Assembly (NCBI RefSeq): GCF_000283155.1
Contig: NW_004454225.1
Coordinates: 2,008,386-2,072,385, forward strand
Direction of reading: 5' to 3'
Length of the DNA stretch: 64,000 nt
DNA from: Ceratotherium simum simum
Taxonomy: Eukaryota; Chordata; Mammalia; Perissodactyla; Rhinocerotidae
Shown: positions 13,388-24,627 of the stretch, in pieces
Position numbering within the stretch: position 1 is the first letter of the stretch
Layout of the letters: each line of letters opens with the position of its first letter
Notes under the pieces: model-generated
Told to the model about the DNA's origin: nothing
What the model saw: only the letters and a program-made list of their open reading frames with translations
The model's database searches: none
Translations under genes and position numbers: made by a program

Positions 13388-13520
13388 CACTATTCAGAGT
13401 AAGGTCCGGGGACCAGTAGTTTGTTAGAAATGGAGAATTGTAGGTCCCAACCCACACCTACTAAATAAGATTATGCATTTTAACAAGATTCCCATTAGAG
13501 TTTGAAAAGCATTGCCTTAC
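13388..13520 (-). mobile_element. MER20-like hAT DNA transposon relic
   Basis: GTCCGGGGACCAGTAG, TTGTTAGAAATGGAGAATTG, TTTTAACAAGATTCCCATTA and GTTTGAAAAGCATTG follow the MER20 order. The left end is interrupted by the 42-bp ERE head. The name is from memory of the consensus. Confidence 0.65.
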
Positions 13521-14940
13521 ACAACTTGATATAGGAAGATAACCTGTAGAAGGAGCTCTGTTAAATCTTGTTGTCGGCATACAAAGTATTGCCTATTACA
13601 TGTCACACGATGCACCTGAAGGCAAGAGAAATTTCTATATCCCTCCAAATTAATGAAAAATGCCTTTACCTTAATTTTTCTAGGTTTAATGTTACTGTTT
13701 TCTTCCTATGAGCCACTCAGTGTTAGAATGATTTTTATGCCCCAGTGCTGTTTGGCCTTGTCTACCAATTTAATATCATGTGCAAATTACATTAGCAACC
13801 CATTAAATTCCCTCAGATCCAGCAAATGAAAAAATGTTAAGAAGAAATCCAGCAAAGATATTTGGAGTACGCAACTATGTAATTTCCTCTGCCTGAATGG
13901 ATATATTCCAACATGCTCTCTTTCTTTGTGCATTTTTAATTAAAAACACTCCAAATGGTTACTGGGAGCACTTTGCTTAACTTTTTCATTGCACTCCTTT
14001 TGTTAATTTTCCTTACCCCAAATAGGTGTGTGGTATCATTAATCCTTAATTGGTTATGATTATTAGTGGTTTTGTGTCTAGTTATTTTCTTACTGTTTTA
14101 TAAATTGCCAAGATTACCGTTTGTCTTTTAAGGAAATACGTGTCTATACAAGTCACATATGTTAGATGTGTTCTGGAAAGCTTATATAAATCTGTGTTGG
14201 ACAGAGTTCTTAGTGTGCAGACAGCAGCATTCACTGTCACTGGTGCCAGGGCTTTATTAAATGGTGATGTTATCTCACAAATCCTTGGGAACCACACCAC
14301 GGAACTGGGAGCCCCCAGGAGCTATTTCCTCTTCCTGTACATTCAGGAGACCACTGTTATGGGTGGCCGCTCCAGGACCACATCGTCTCTGCCATGCTGC
14401 CTGAGAAGATGGCTGCCTGCAGCCTGTCAGTTCCCTGTTAAAGTCACACATGAGCACAGTTTATTGGCGGAACATAAATCACACCTCGATCTCTGGTTGT
14501 AAAGGAGTTGGGAAATAGGCCAGAGGGGGCTTGGAATTGATGTTGACCGAGCTGATGCGTGTGTCCACCACAAAATCAAATAATAACTTATATTTCTATT
14601 ATATCACTAAAATTCTCAGTAGAAGAATTATATTATGAATTATCTGGTAGAGGAACATTTTAAATACCCCTGTGTTATCATATTTATCATATATCTAATC
14701 TACTTAAGACAAGGAACCTTGATTAATAAAAGTATAACAATTTGAACATATTAGGGTGAACTGTAGATTCTAGAATATTTTTGGAAATACATTTTTGTGA
14801 ATGTCAAGACTAAACAATTTGTAAAATTTTTTTGACTCTTATGTGACTTTCATAAAGAGATATTTAAAAAATTGTTTAAAGTAGAAGATGAAAAAATTTT
14901 AAACAGATGGCTAAAAGGTGAGTCAATATTTGAGGCCCTT

Positions 14941-15590
14941 TTTTTTTTAATTAAAATTTTTATTGAGATGATTGTAGATCCACATGCAGTTGTAAGAAAT
15001 GATACATAGAGATTCCATGTGCCCTTTACTCAGTTTCCGCCGATGGTTTCTTCTTGTAGATTTGTAGTACAGTATCACAACCAGGATACTGACATCAATA
15101 CAACTCATCAATCTTCTTTAGATTTCCCCAGTTTTACTTGTACTTATTTGTGTGTGTGTGTGTGTCTTTATTTCTATGCAGTTTTATCACATGTAGGTTG
15201 TGCGTCCACCACCGCTATCCAGATAGAGGACAGTTCCCTCACCACCAGGATCACTAATGTCACTCTTTTTTATAACCACACATGCCTCACCCCACCTCAC
15301 CCCTGGGCAACCCCTGACAACCACTTGGCATTTCAGAAATGTTGTATAAATGGAATCATACAGTATGTAACCTTTGGGATTGGCTTTTGTCATTTACCAT
15401 AATTCCATGGATATTCATCCAAGTTGTTGATGTATTAATAGTTTCTTCTTTTACAGTATTGGTTTGCTTCTGGAATGTTCCACATGTCGGGTGGATCTGT
15501 TGTATCTGTTCAAGTTTATCTGCCTCAGTTGTGTGGAATTGAGTACGAACTGGGACCACAGGTGCCACCACACTTACTGACTACAGAGCA
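14941..15590 (-). mobile_element. L1 3' end, antisense
   Basis: A T-rich start, then TTTTTATTGAGATGATTGTA, GATCCACATGCAGTTG and later TTTCAGAAATGTTGTATAAA are antisense L1 3' region wording. It includes a (GT)n run at 15149-15165. The right boundary is approximate. Confidence 0.75.
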
Positions 15591-16479
15591 TCAGGGATAG
15601 GTTTTGATGCTAGTGTGGCCAGCTATCCAGACCTTAAAGAAAAGGAAGGTGCTCTTTATATCTGGAGACATTTTCCAGTCAAGATGAAGCCCTAGCTGTT
15701 TATCTGAATTGAGGTTCTTATAATCTTTTCACTCTAGTTGGCATATTCGTGATTACTGCTTTTAGATATGAAACTGTCAGTCCTGCCTCTACTTAGTGTT
15801 TGAAGCATGATGGGCTTGGGCACAGGAATTCAGGAACCACTGGTCATGGTTCTTTTTGTGGAAAAAAGATGACTAGTTAGAAGATTCTAGTTTGTGGAAA
15901 GAAGTTGATCTCTTAGCTGGGTTATCACAAGCCATGAATTCACACGTCCAAGGTTCTGGTACTTTCAAAACACCAAAGGCACTGCAAACTGTCTTCAGAG
16001 CACCCCAAAGTGCTGATACAGATGGAGGGCAGAGCAAGAAGAACATGGGATCCTGCCCTGAAGGTATTGTCCTGGTTGTGAGGTGTGATACAGCTGTTTA
16101 AAAAGTGAAACTAAGAGCTCCGGGAGGGTAAGCAGCACTGAATTCTCATCTCCAGCACGGTGCTTGGCATCAAGTAGGCACTGAAATAATGAGTGAGTGA
16201 ATGAATGAATAAATGAGGTAGAAGGAGGCTTTTAAGAAATAGGATGCCCCGTTCTTTTGGTGTGAGTGAGGGCTATTACATAGTAAGCACAGAAAACTTT
16301 GAAGAGTGTGTGTGGGGTGTTTGCTGTGCAGGGAGGGGAGGGGGAGATACTCCCCCCAAAAAAGAATAAAGCCCCCAACTCACACCATGCATTTCCCATC
16401 TCAGGGCCCTCGTACTTACTATTCATTCTGCCTGGTGGGTCACTTGTCTTCCAGATAATTTTCTTCATTTAGGTTCTCT

Positions 16480-16765
16480 CACTGCCTCGGAGAGGCCTTC
16501 TGTGAACATCTTGTGTGAAGTAGCCCACCGTCTTTCTTGCCGCTTCCTTCCTGGTCGCTCTCCAGCCCCTTTCCCAGCTTTATTTTCTTCATGGCATGTG
16601 TACTGATTTCCTGGCACTGTGTGTTTGTCTGTCTCCTGTCTACAGTGTCAGCTCCCTGAGGACAGGAACTGTCTCTTTGACTCACTGTTATATCCCCAGT
16701 GCTTGGATCAGTGCCTGGCTCATAATGTAACTCTGGGTGGGTTTGTTAAATGATTTAATTAGTTG
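16480..16765 (+). repeat. L2 LINE 3' end
   Basis: CCTCGGAGAGGCCTTCTGTG ... GAGGACAGGAACTGTCTC ... TATCCCCAGTGCTTGGATCA ... TGGCTCATAATG follow the L2 3' end in order. Confidence 0.8.
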
Positions 16766-17189
16766 TTTTGAGGCTTTCCTTTTGAACACACATCCCTTAG
16801 AAGGGATAGAAAAGTGTCGCTCACTCTGTAATCATGCATTTCAGTAACATTTACATGGAGGGCCTACTGTGTCCCTGATATTGGTGCTCAGTACGTATGG
16901 TAAGAAGAGAACGGTCAGCTCCCCTGTGGTCAGAGACTTCATCGGTGGCAAATGCAAACATACTCAGCACACTTTTCTACAGTGTAAGGGTTGCTCTGAG
17001 GGAGGCGTGCCAGCCATCTGTGAGGACAGAAGTGGGAGCTCTCAAAATGCTGACACCTGAGGGGAGATATGGGCCTTTTGATTGGAAGTGAGAACAAGAG
17101 ACTTAGGAAGTGTTGGTCCTTATTCAGTTATCAGAAGGTGTGTCCCAGTTAATCTGAAAAATGTAGTCATTCTGAGGAGACCTCATCTA

Positions 17190-17635
17190 CCACTTGCTCG
17201 CTCTGCTTCAGCCTCCCTGCCATCCCTCAGACACACCAGTCTCGTTCCTTTACATTTGCTCTTCCCTCTGTCTGGAATGCTCTCTCCCAGGTATCCACAG
17301 ATCCCTTGCCTCAGTGGATCTCCATTCTTAGGCCACCTGATCAAAGAGGCCTTTTCTGACCATCTTAGGTAAGGTTGTGCCCTCTCCCATGCCTGTCATT
17401 CTCCATCAGCTTACCCCGCACTGTCCTCTTCGGGGCACTTGTTGCCACCAGAAATGTATATTCTGTACATGTACTCTGTTGTCTATCTTGTTTAGTTGTT
17501 GCCTCTCTCCACCACTGGAACGTAAGCCCCCGAGACCTGGGGCTTGGTTTTGTTTCTGCTGTATCCCCAGCGCTTAGAAAAGTGCCTGGCTCATGTTAGG
17601 CACCCAGTAAATGTTTATTAAAGGAATGGATCAGT
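17190..17635 (+). repeat. L2 LINE 3' end, well preserved
   Basis: TTGCTCTTCCCTCTGTCTGG AATGCTCT, then AAAGAGGCCTTTTCTGACCA, then TATCCCCAGCGCTTAGAAAA and GTAAATGTTTATTAAAGGAA follow the L2 3' consensus in order. Several apparent open frames here belong to this relic. Confidence 0.85.
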
Positions 17636-17852
17636 TCCTGGGCATCCTGGTAGAAGGGAGGTAAACACAGAGGAGCGCCCAAACCAGTTTCTGCTTCCCA
17701 GAGCCCTGGTCAAAGCTGCCGTGCTACAGAGAAGTCATTTCACGTGCTCTGATGTTGCCAGTAACTGATAATATTTGCCCTGGGGCTCCTCGAAGCCCAG
17801 ATGAGAGGCAGGGCAGTAGTTGTGGGGTGTGCAGAGGAGGGCAAGTTTCTTT

Positions 17853-18113
17853 TTCTTTTTCTTTTTCTTTTTTTTTTTTGGTGAGGAAGATTGGCCATGA
17901 GCTAACACCTGTTGCCAATCTTCTTTTTTTGCTGAGGAAGATTGGCCGTGAGCTAACATCTTTGCCCATCTTCGTCTACTTTATATGTGGGACGCCGCCA
18001 CAACATGGCTTGATAAGTGGTGCATAGGTCCACACCTGGGATCCAAACCTGCGAACCCCGGGCTGCCAAAGCGGAACACACGAACTTAACCACTACACCA
18101 TCGGGCCGGCCCC
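17853..18113 (-). mobile_element. ERE SINE, antisense (older type)
   Basis: GTGAGGAAGATTGGCCATGA and its internal repeat, then GGGACGCCGCCACAACATGG and the head CCATCGGGCCGGCCC. The flanks GGGCAAGTTTCTT and GGGTGAGTTTCTT look like a diverged target duplication. The tail is extended by (CTTTTT)n at about 17848-17880. Confidence 0.9.
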
Positions 18114-18455
18114 CAAGGGTGAGTTTCTTATGAGTTGGAGTTATCAGCGAAGTTTCGTTGAAACAGATGGATGTTGAGCCAGGGCTTGACACAGAGCAAG
18201 ATGTGATTGGTCAACAAAAAGGAGAAAGGTTTTTATGTCAGGTATGCAGAGTGGATGAGGGAAGATGTGGAAGTTGGCACTGTACTGTTGAGTGGCCTTG
18301 AATGTCAGCTCTAGGAAGTTGTCCATCTGGACATTACAGCTCTTGTTTCCCCCTGCGTGGTCTCCAACCCTTGGAGGCGTTGCACGTGTGATGCAGCAGG
18401 GTTTTAGGAGTGTCAGCATCCTTACTCTTCAGTATTCTTTGCCTTAGACATTCTT

Positions 18456-19282
18456 TTTTTTTTTTTTTTTTTTTAAATTTTTTGTTTATTGCAGTAACAT
18501 TGGTTTATAACATTGTAAAAATTTCAGGTGTACATTATTGTACTTCTATTTCTGCATAGATTACATCATGTTCACCACCAAAATACTAATTACAACCCAT
18601 CACCACACACATGTACCGAATTATCCCTTTCACCCTCCTCCCTCCCCCCTTCCCCTCTGGTAACCACCAATCCAATCTCTGTCCCTATGTGTTTGTTTAT
18701 TGTTGTTATTATCTACTACTTAATGAAGGAAATCATACGGTATTTGACCTTCTCCCTCTGACTTATTTCACTTTGCGTCATGCCCTCAATGTCCATCCAT
18801 GTTGTCACAAATGGCTGGATTTCATCGTTTCTTATGGCTGAGTAGTATTCCATTGTGTATATATACCACAGCTTTTTTATCCATTCGTCCCTTGATGGGC
18901 ACTTAGGTTGCTTCCAAGTCTTGGCTATCGTGAATAAGGCTGCAATGAACACAGGGGTGCATGTACCTTTACAAATTGGTGTTTTCAAGTTCTTTGGATA
19001 AATACCCAACAGTGGAATAGCTGGATCATATGGTAGTTCTATCTTTGATTTTTTGAGGAATGTCCATACTGTTTTCCATAGTGGCTGCACCAGTTTGCAC
19101 TCCCACCAGCAGTGTATGAGAGTTCCCTTCTCTCCACAACCTCTCCAACACATGTTGCTTCCTGTCTTGTTAATTATAGCCATTCTGACGGGCGTGAGGT
19201 GATATCTCATTGTAGTTTTGATTTGCATTTCCCTGATAGTTAGTGATTTTGAACATCTTTTCATGTGTCTGTTGGCCATCTG

Positions 19283-19319
<37 letters not shown>

Positions 19320-20236
19320 TTTTATTTATTTTATTTTTCCCCCCAAAGCCCCAGCAGATAGTTGCATGTCATAGCTGCACATCCTTCTAGTTGCTGTATG
19401 TGGGACTCGGCCTCAGGATGGACGGAGAAGTGGTGCCTCGATGCGCACCCGGGATCCGAACCCGGGCCGCCAGCATTGCAGCGCGCGCACTTAACCACCA
19501 AGCCACAGGGCCGGCCCCCATCTGTATATCTTCTTTGGAGAAATGTCTGTTCAGGTCTTTTGCCCATTTTTTAATTGGGTTGGTAGTTTTTTTGTTGTTG
19601 AGATGCATGAGTTCTTTATATATTTTGGAGATTAAGCCCTTATCAGATGTATGGTTTGCAAATATCTTCTCCCAATTGTTAGGTTGTCTTTTCGTTTTGT
19701 TGATGGTTTCCTTTGCTGTGCAGAAGCTTTTTAGTTTGATGTAGTCCCATTTGTTTATTTTTTCTATTGTTTCTCTTGCCCGGTCAGATGTGGTGTTTGA
19801 AAAGATGTTGCTAAGACTGATGTCGAAGAGCGTACTGCCTATGTTTTCTTCTAGAACTTTCACAGTTTCAGGTCTTACATTCAAGTCTTTAATCCATTTC
19901 GAGTTAATTTTTGTGTATGGTGTAAGGTAAGAGTCTACTTTCATTTTTTTGCATATGGCTATCCAGTTTTCCCAACACCATTTGTTGAAGAGACTTTCTT
20001 TTCCCCATTGTATGTTCTTGGCTCCTTTGTCAAAGATTAGCTGTCCATAGATGTGTGGGTTTATTTCTGGGCTTTCGATTCTATTCCATTGATCTGTGTG
20101 TCTGTTTTTGTGCCAGTACCATGCTGTTTTGGTTACTATAGCTTTGTAGTATATTTTGAAATCAGGGAGTGTGATACCTCCAGCTTTGTTCTTTTTTCTC
20201 AGGATTCCTTTAGCTATTCGGGGTCTTTTGTTGTTC
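18456..20236 (-). mobile_element. 5'-truncated L1 LINE with 15-bp target duplication
   Basis: Minus-strand translation gives an ORF2 C-terminus over about 187 residues at 18716-19279, including [33 protein letters not shown] and [17 protein letters not shown]. More ORF2 follows at 19519-19944. The 3' UTR and T tract (poly-A tail) are at the low end. The target duplication GCCTTAGAC[A/G]TTCTT lies at 18441-18455 and 20237-20251. It is interrupted by the ERE at 19288-19517 and lacks ORF1 and most of ORF2, so it is dead. Confidence 0.93.
19288..19517 (-). mobile_element. ERE SINE nested in the L1
   Basis: A T run of about 27, then AAAGATTTTATTTATT, the CCCCAAAGCCCC body and head CCACAGGGCCGGCCCC. 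A perfect 12-bp target duplication CCATCTGTATAT lies at 19276-19287 and 19518-19529. It carries the GGGACTCGGCCTC and GGACGGAGAAGTGGTGCC variants shared with the copies at 34937 and 48519. Confidence 0.95.
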
Positions 20237-20504
20237 GCCTTAGACGTTCTTAAGAGCAGTTTTGGCTTTTTACCATTCTAGATTTATTCTAGCTTACAGT
20301 GTTTGCACTTGCATCTGGCTGTGTATTTAGAGATGGGGGAGAATATAAATGATTTCTCCTGCTTTCAGACTTAGAAGCAGTTGATGGTTGAGTGGGACCC
20401 GCCTAGTCACCTGGTATTTGTATTTGGTTGCTGTATGGGAGGTTTGATTTTTGAGATATAAACAGATAATGTTTTGAAGTGTGGGCTTAAACACAAGAAT
20501 TTAG

Positions 20505-20703
20505 GGCCAGCCCCGTGGCTTAGCGGTTGTGTGTGTGCACTCCGCTACTGGCGGCCCGGGTTCGGATCCCAGGCGCGCACCGATGCACCGCTTGCCCAGC
20601 CATGCTGAGGCCGTGTCCCACATACAGCAACTAGAAGGATGTGCGACTATGGCGTACAGCTATTTACTGGGGCTTTAGGGAGAAAAAGGGAAAAAAAATA
20701 AAT
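20505..20703 (+). mobile_element. ERE SINE, sense, short form
   Basis: The head GGCCAGCCCCGTGGCTTAGC through to GGGGCTTTAGGGAGAAAAAG with a short A-rich tail. A perfect 16-bp target duplication AAACACAAGAATTTAG lies at 20489-20504 and 20704-20719. Confidence 0.95.
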
Positions 20704-20719
20704 AAACACAAGAATTTAG

Positions 20720-20830
20720 AGCAGTGGTTCTCAACCCTAGTTACATTTTAGAACTACTTGGGGGGAACTTTTAAAAAATCCCCAGAGATTCCTATATAGT
20801 TGATCTGGGGTGCTGTGTGGGTAGTAGTTT
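20720..20830 (+). mobile_element. MER5A-like hAT DNA transposon relic
   Basis: AGCAGTGGTTCTCAACCCTA, TTTTAGAACTACTTGGGG, CCCCAGAGATTCCTATATAG and TTGATCTGGGGTG follow MER5A order. It is diverged and truncated. Confidence 0.7.
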
Positions 20831-20869
20831 TGTTGATGTTTGTTTTTTGGATTTTGTTTTGTTTTGTTC

Positions 20870-21560
20870 TTGGAAACAATCTCAGGCTTACAGAAGAGTT
20901 GCAAGTATGATGGGGAAAAAAGCAACACTTTTTTTCCTGAATCATTTAAGAATAAATTGCTGACCCAATGTCCCATCACCTGCATTCCTTCCTCAATACT
21001 TGAGTGTATTTCTGAAAAACAAGAACATTCTCCTATGTAACTACAATAAAACCATCAAAATAAAAAAAAATTAACACTGATAGATTACTACCATTTAATG
21101 TTCAGCCCTACTCGAAGTTTGACACTTGCCCCAGTAATGGCCTTTATAGCAAAAGTCTCAATCATGCTTTCTTTGCATTTGGTTGTTGTGTTTCTTTAGT
21201 CTCCTTCTGTTTGGAACAGTTTCTCAATCTTTCCTTGATGTTCATGACCTTAAAACTTTTGAAGATTGCAAACCAGTTATTTTGTGAAATGCCTCTCAAT
21301 TTGGGGTTGTCTGATGTTTCCTCATGGTGCTATTCAAGTTATACGTATTTGAAAAGAATATCATGGAAGTGATGCTGTGTTCTCACAGTATCCTGTCAGG
21401 TAACTCACAATTTCCCATTACTGATGATGTTCACATGGATTACTTGATTAAGGTGGTGTCTGCCAGGCTTCTCCTCTGTATAGTTATTTTCTCCTTTATA
21501 ATCAATAAATATTTTTATGAGGTGGTGCTTTAAAGCTATGAATGTTCCATTCCTTGTCAT
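20870..21560 (-). mobile_element. Old L1 3' segment, antisense
   Basis: CTTACAGAAGAGTTGCAAGT, CATCACCTGCATTCCTTCCT and AATTGCTGACCCAATGTC resemble old L1 3' regions in antisense. It is diverged and the right limit is uncertain. Confidence 0.5.
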
Positions 21561-24539
21561 TTTCAGTTTTTTCCTTTCCTTATTTCTACTATATGGACTC
21601 ATGTTTTCCTATTTTATGCAATGGCTTATAATCGCTTACTATCACTATTTATTTTAAGCTCATGTTGTCCCGGGGTTAGCTGATAGGAGCCTCTTCAGAC
21701 TGGCCTCTGACCATTTGACATGTCCCATCATTTGTTGAGGATTTCCTTGCTTCCTGGTAAACAAACATTCCAGGTTCTTTTTGTACTTTCCATGTTCTAG
21801 CCCCCAAATTAGCTCTTTTTCCAAAGAGTTCTGGTTCTTTTAGTGAAGGATGGTGTTTAGAAGCAGCAATCTGGATTCAAGGTGTGTGCATAGCTATTTG
21901 GATGTTGCTTGTTCCAAGCCCTCTCAGTGATAGAGCTTGGGGGTGGGGGTGCAGTGTGTGTTTGCATATGTGGAGAAATATATATATACATGCACACAAA
22001 GTTACATCTATGTTTATTGTTTTGTCTGTATATATTAAAAACCATGAGTTCATGCTAATAACTAATTCTGATCCAACTCCACAGCGTTCATTTGAGTTTT
22101 CTCCTTTTCCATTTTGGTAACTCCCTTTTTCAACAGTGAGAAACCTGACTGTCATCATTCTTAATATATTTATTTATTGATCACTCCCCCTGTATGTAAC
22201 TGATCTCCCGCCATCAGCACCACCATAGATGCCTTCCCTACATGGATGCCCTCTTCCCCCTGCTGGGCTCTGCCTTAGCATAGGGATATTTTAAAGCTCC
22301 CCAAATGATGCTAGTGTGCAGCCAAGATAGAGCACAACTGAATTAGAAGATGAACCCCATACTTTTTGATTCATTATTAAGTGAATGGCAGGTTTTTTAA
22401 GTCAGATTTAGTCTGGGAAAATAAATTCTTCCTAAGGAAGTGAAATTTAAAGAGAAGACTCAGTTCTACCTATATACCCAGTAAAACATCAGGGTGAAAG
22501 CACAGGCTGTCTCCTGGAAAGCTTTGAAAAATATTTGTTTTGGAAATAAATCTGCTTGTAGTGAACATGAATTTCAGTCCCTTTCCCTGAATTACCTGTT
22601 TATAGGAAAAAATACTTGAAAAGGTTAGTTGTTTTTTAAGAATGTCTCATTAAAGACTTACTGCTTTTTTTTACGTTGCATTTTTAAAATAAACTTTTAA
22701 CTTTGGAATTGATTTAGAAAAAAATTGCAACTTAATGCTTTTTGAAGCATTAAATATTTAAACAGGAGATATTCCGACTGTGGTTGCTCTTTTTCTGTAG
22801 TCAGTTGCACTTTAAAGTATGGAAACCAAGTTATAGTGACTGGGTCATGAGGGACCCCATCTTCTGCTTCCACTTGCAGCCAGAGGAAGCAAGAGGCTTT
22901 AGGAGCCAAATACAACAGGATCCGTGGCCAGCCTACCTTAGATGGTCAGCAGCCATCTTGCCAATTTTTGTAAATCCGTTTTCTTAAAGCAGTGCACTGC
23001 TGCAAATGGATTTTCACCAAGAGCTTCACACGTAGCCTGATGTACGCATAATCTGACTCCAAAGAAATCCAGCCTTAAACCTAAGGAAATTTCAGTGAAA
23101 TCTCTTCCTTGATTATATTTTTAAAGTTTTCATGGAAGTTATCTTTTGAGTGTGAATTGTGCACATTAGGCTTTTGTGTATTTATGCCCAGAGTTACAGA
23201 AGGAGAAAGGCCAGTATTCATGAATGTGGACAGAGCCACAGAAAACTTGACATGTAGGTAAAACACTTATTTTTCTGTTTAGTTCTTGTTTTCTATAAAT
23301 AAAGCATTAATTACCTATTCATGTGGGCGTACCTCAGTGTTGGTCCTCAGTTCCTTTTGTACAGGTTGAGTGACTTCCACTCCCCAAACTTGAATCCTTC
23401 AGGTACCATCTTTGTGATTTTTACCACATCTGCATTATTTACTTAACATTTTTCTTTAATTTGTCTGACTTTTAACTTCGCCTTGTTCTAGATGATATCT
23501 GTGAAACCATGGATTTGCTGTGTTGGGTCACCTAAAATCACAAGTACTGCAGGCGTATCTGTTCCATACTCTGGGGGACTGGAAACTAGATCTTTGACTC
23601 TCCTTCCAGCTCTGAAATTCAGTACGCGTGGCGTCTGGGGTTTTCTGCCTTGAGCTTTGAAGTTACACCAGTGGTTGCTTATGCATTTTTCCCAGTTGAC
23701 ACATAGAGTGGAAGTTGGCAGCTTTCTATATATATTACATTAGAGTATTAGAATATATTATTTAATATATTAGAATAAATATTACATTTTAAAGTTACTT
23801 TTCAAATATGAGTTATAAATTACTTAATTTCTTAAGATTCAGCACATTTCTGCAACTGGAAAGTTTGTTATTGTGTATCACTTTTATTCTAATTGAGGGG
23901 AGCAAAACTCGATTGTCTTAATTCAGATGTGCAGGAGAATGTAACTGTGAACTCACCCCATAGAGAATACATGGATTTATAGGACACACAGTCCTGCCTT
24001 AAAAACACAAGTAGAAAACACATAAAACATATAGTATTAATAATGTAGAAGAAAAATATGGAATATAGAATGCGGTTTTGTGTTCACCACTCTGAAGATG
24101 TCACAGGAAAACACCTAAATTATGATAAATACCTGTGTACCATAATTGAATTAGTATATGCTACATTATTTGTGAAGAATATTGCCAGAAGCCAGCTGGA
24201 TGGTGTCATGTATTCAAATCAGGTTCTTTGTTGAGTGGAAATACATTAATCCTGTGTGTATATGTGTTCTTTTAGGAAAACATTATAAGCTCACTTTAAT
24301 GGACTTCTTTGAAACCAAATTTAATGTCATGTTTTGCAAAAGGGGTGACAAAGCAGAATATGGGGATAACTAAATGTGGTGAGTTTTATGCATACTCTTA
24401 GTTTAAGTAAAGTATTGTGTTCTGCTCAGGCACAGAGATGAATTGTTGCCTTGCACACCATCTACAAGCATTTAATTTGCTATGCAAGTAGACTGTGAAT
24501 ATAGATGTCTAACCTTCTGGTGTGACATTACTTTAACAG

Positions 24540-24627
24540 AGAGAAGGAGCAAGAAAGGGAAGAACAGTTAATGGAAGACAAGAAAAGGAAGAAAGAGGAT
24601 AAAAAGAAAAAAGAAGCCACTCAGAAG
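24540..24627 (+). CDS. TNRC6B: TNRC6B coding exon: lysine-rich N-terminal segment
   Basis: The exon encodes [20 protein letters not shown] followed by KKKKEATQK. The acceptor is CTTTAACAG before 24540 and the donor is AAG|GTGGGT after 24627. It enters in phase 2: the single base A at 24540 completes a codon begun upstream. This fits both known vertebrate N-termini, giving R after AG (short form starting MR) or Q after CA (long form). It ends in phase 0. The segment is highly charged and probably helical. An in-frame ATG at 24571-24573 lies inside, but the conserved residues before it argue against it being the main start. Recognition rests on the matching sequence and on exact continuity with the next exons. 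Confidence 0.93.

Larger units (their letters stand above)
1..24539 (+). other. TNRC6B: TNRC6B intron upstream of first visible coding exon (3' part)
   Basis: No exon could be recognised in this 24.5 kb. It must lie between the exon carrying the start codon (ending in ATG AG or, for the longer N-terminus, in CA) and the exon at 24540. It contains L2 relics near 1420, 1930, 16480 and 17190, four antisense L1 segments, eight ERE copies including a tail-less head, MIR and hAT relics, and one assembly gap. The stretches 2260-3990, 6720-9420, 11770-13320, 13520-14940, 15600-16470 and 21670-24539 show only unique or unrecognisably old sequence. All open frames here are short and none has family features. 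Confidence 0.85.

Noticed and set aside
16201..16222. ATGAG followed by GTAGAA as a candidate start exon (ATG AG|GT)
   Set aside because: It lies in an ATGAATGAATAAATGAG repeat-like run typical of LINE tails, with no support for an exon.
13340..18113. tRNA gene candidates in the ERE heads (box A and box B present)
   Set aside because: All are parts of tRNA-derived SINEs with diverged cloverleaves and SINE bodies, or a truncated head.
18716..19944. Reverse transcriptase-related proteins on the minus strand
   Set aside because: This is the C-terminal end of L1 ORF2 in a 5'-truncated, interrupted copy, not a host gene.
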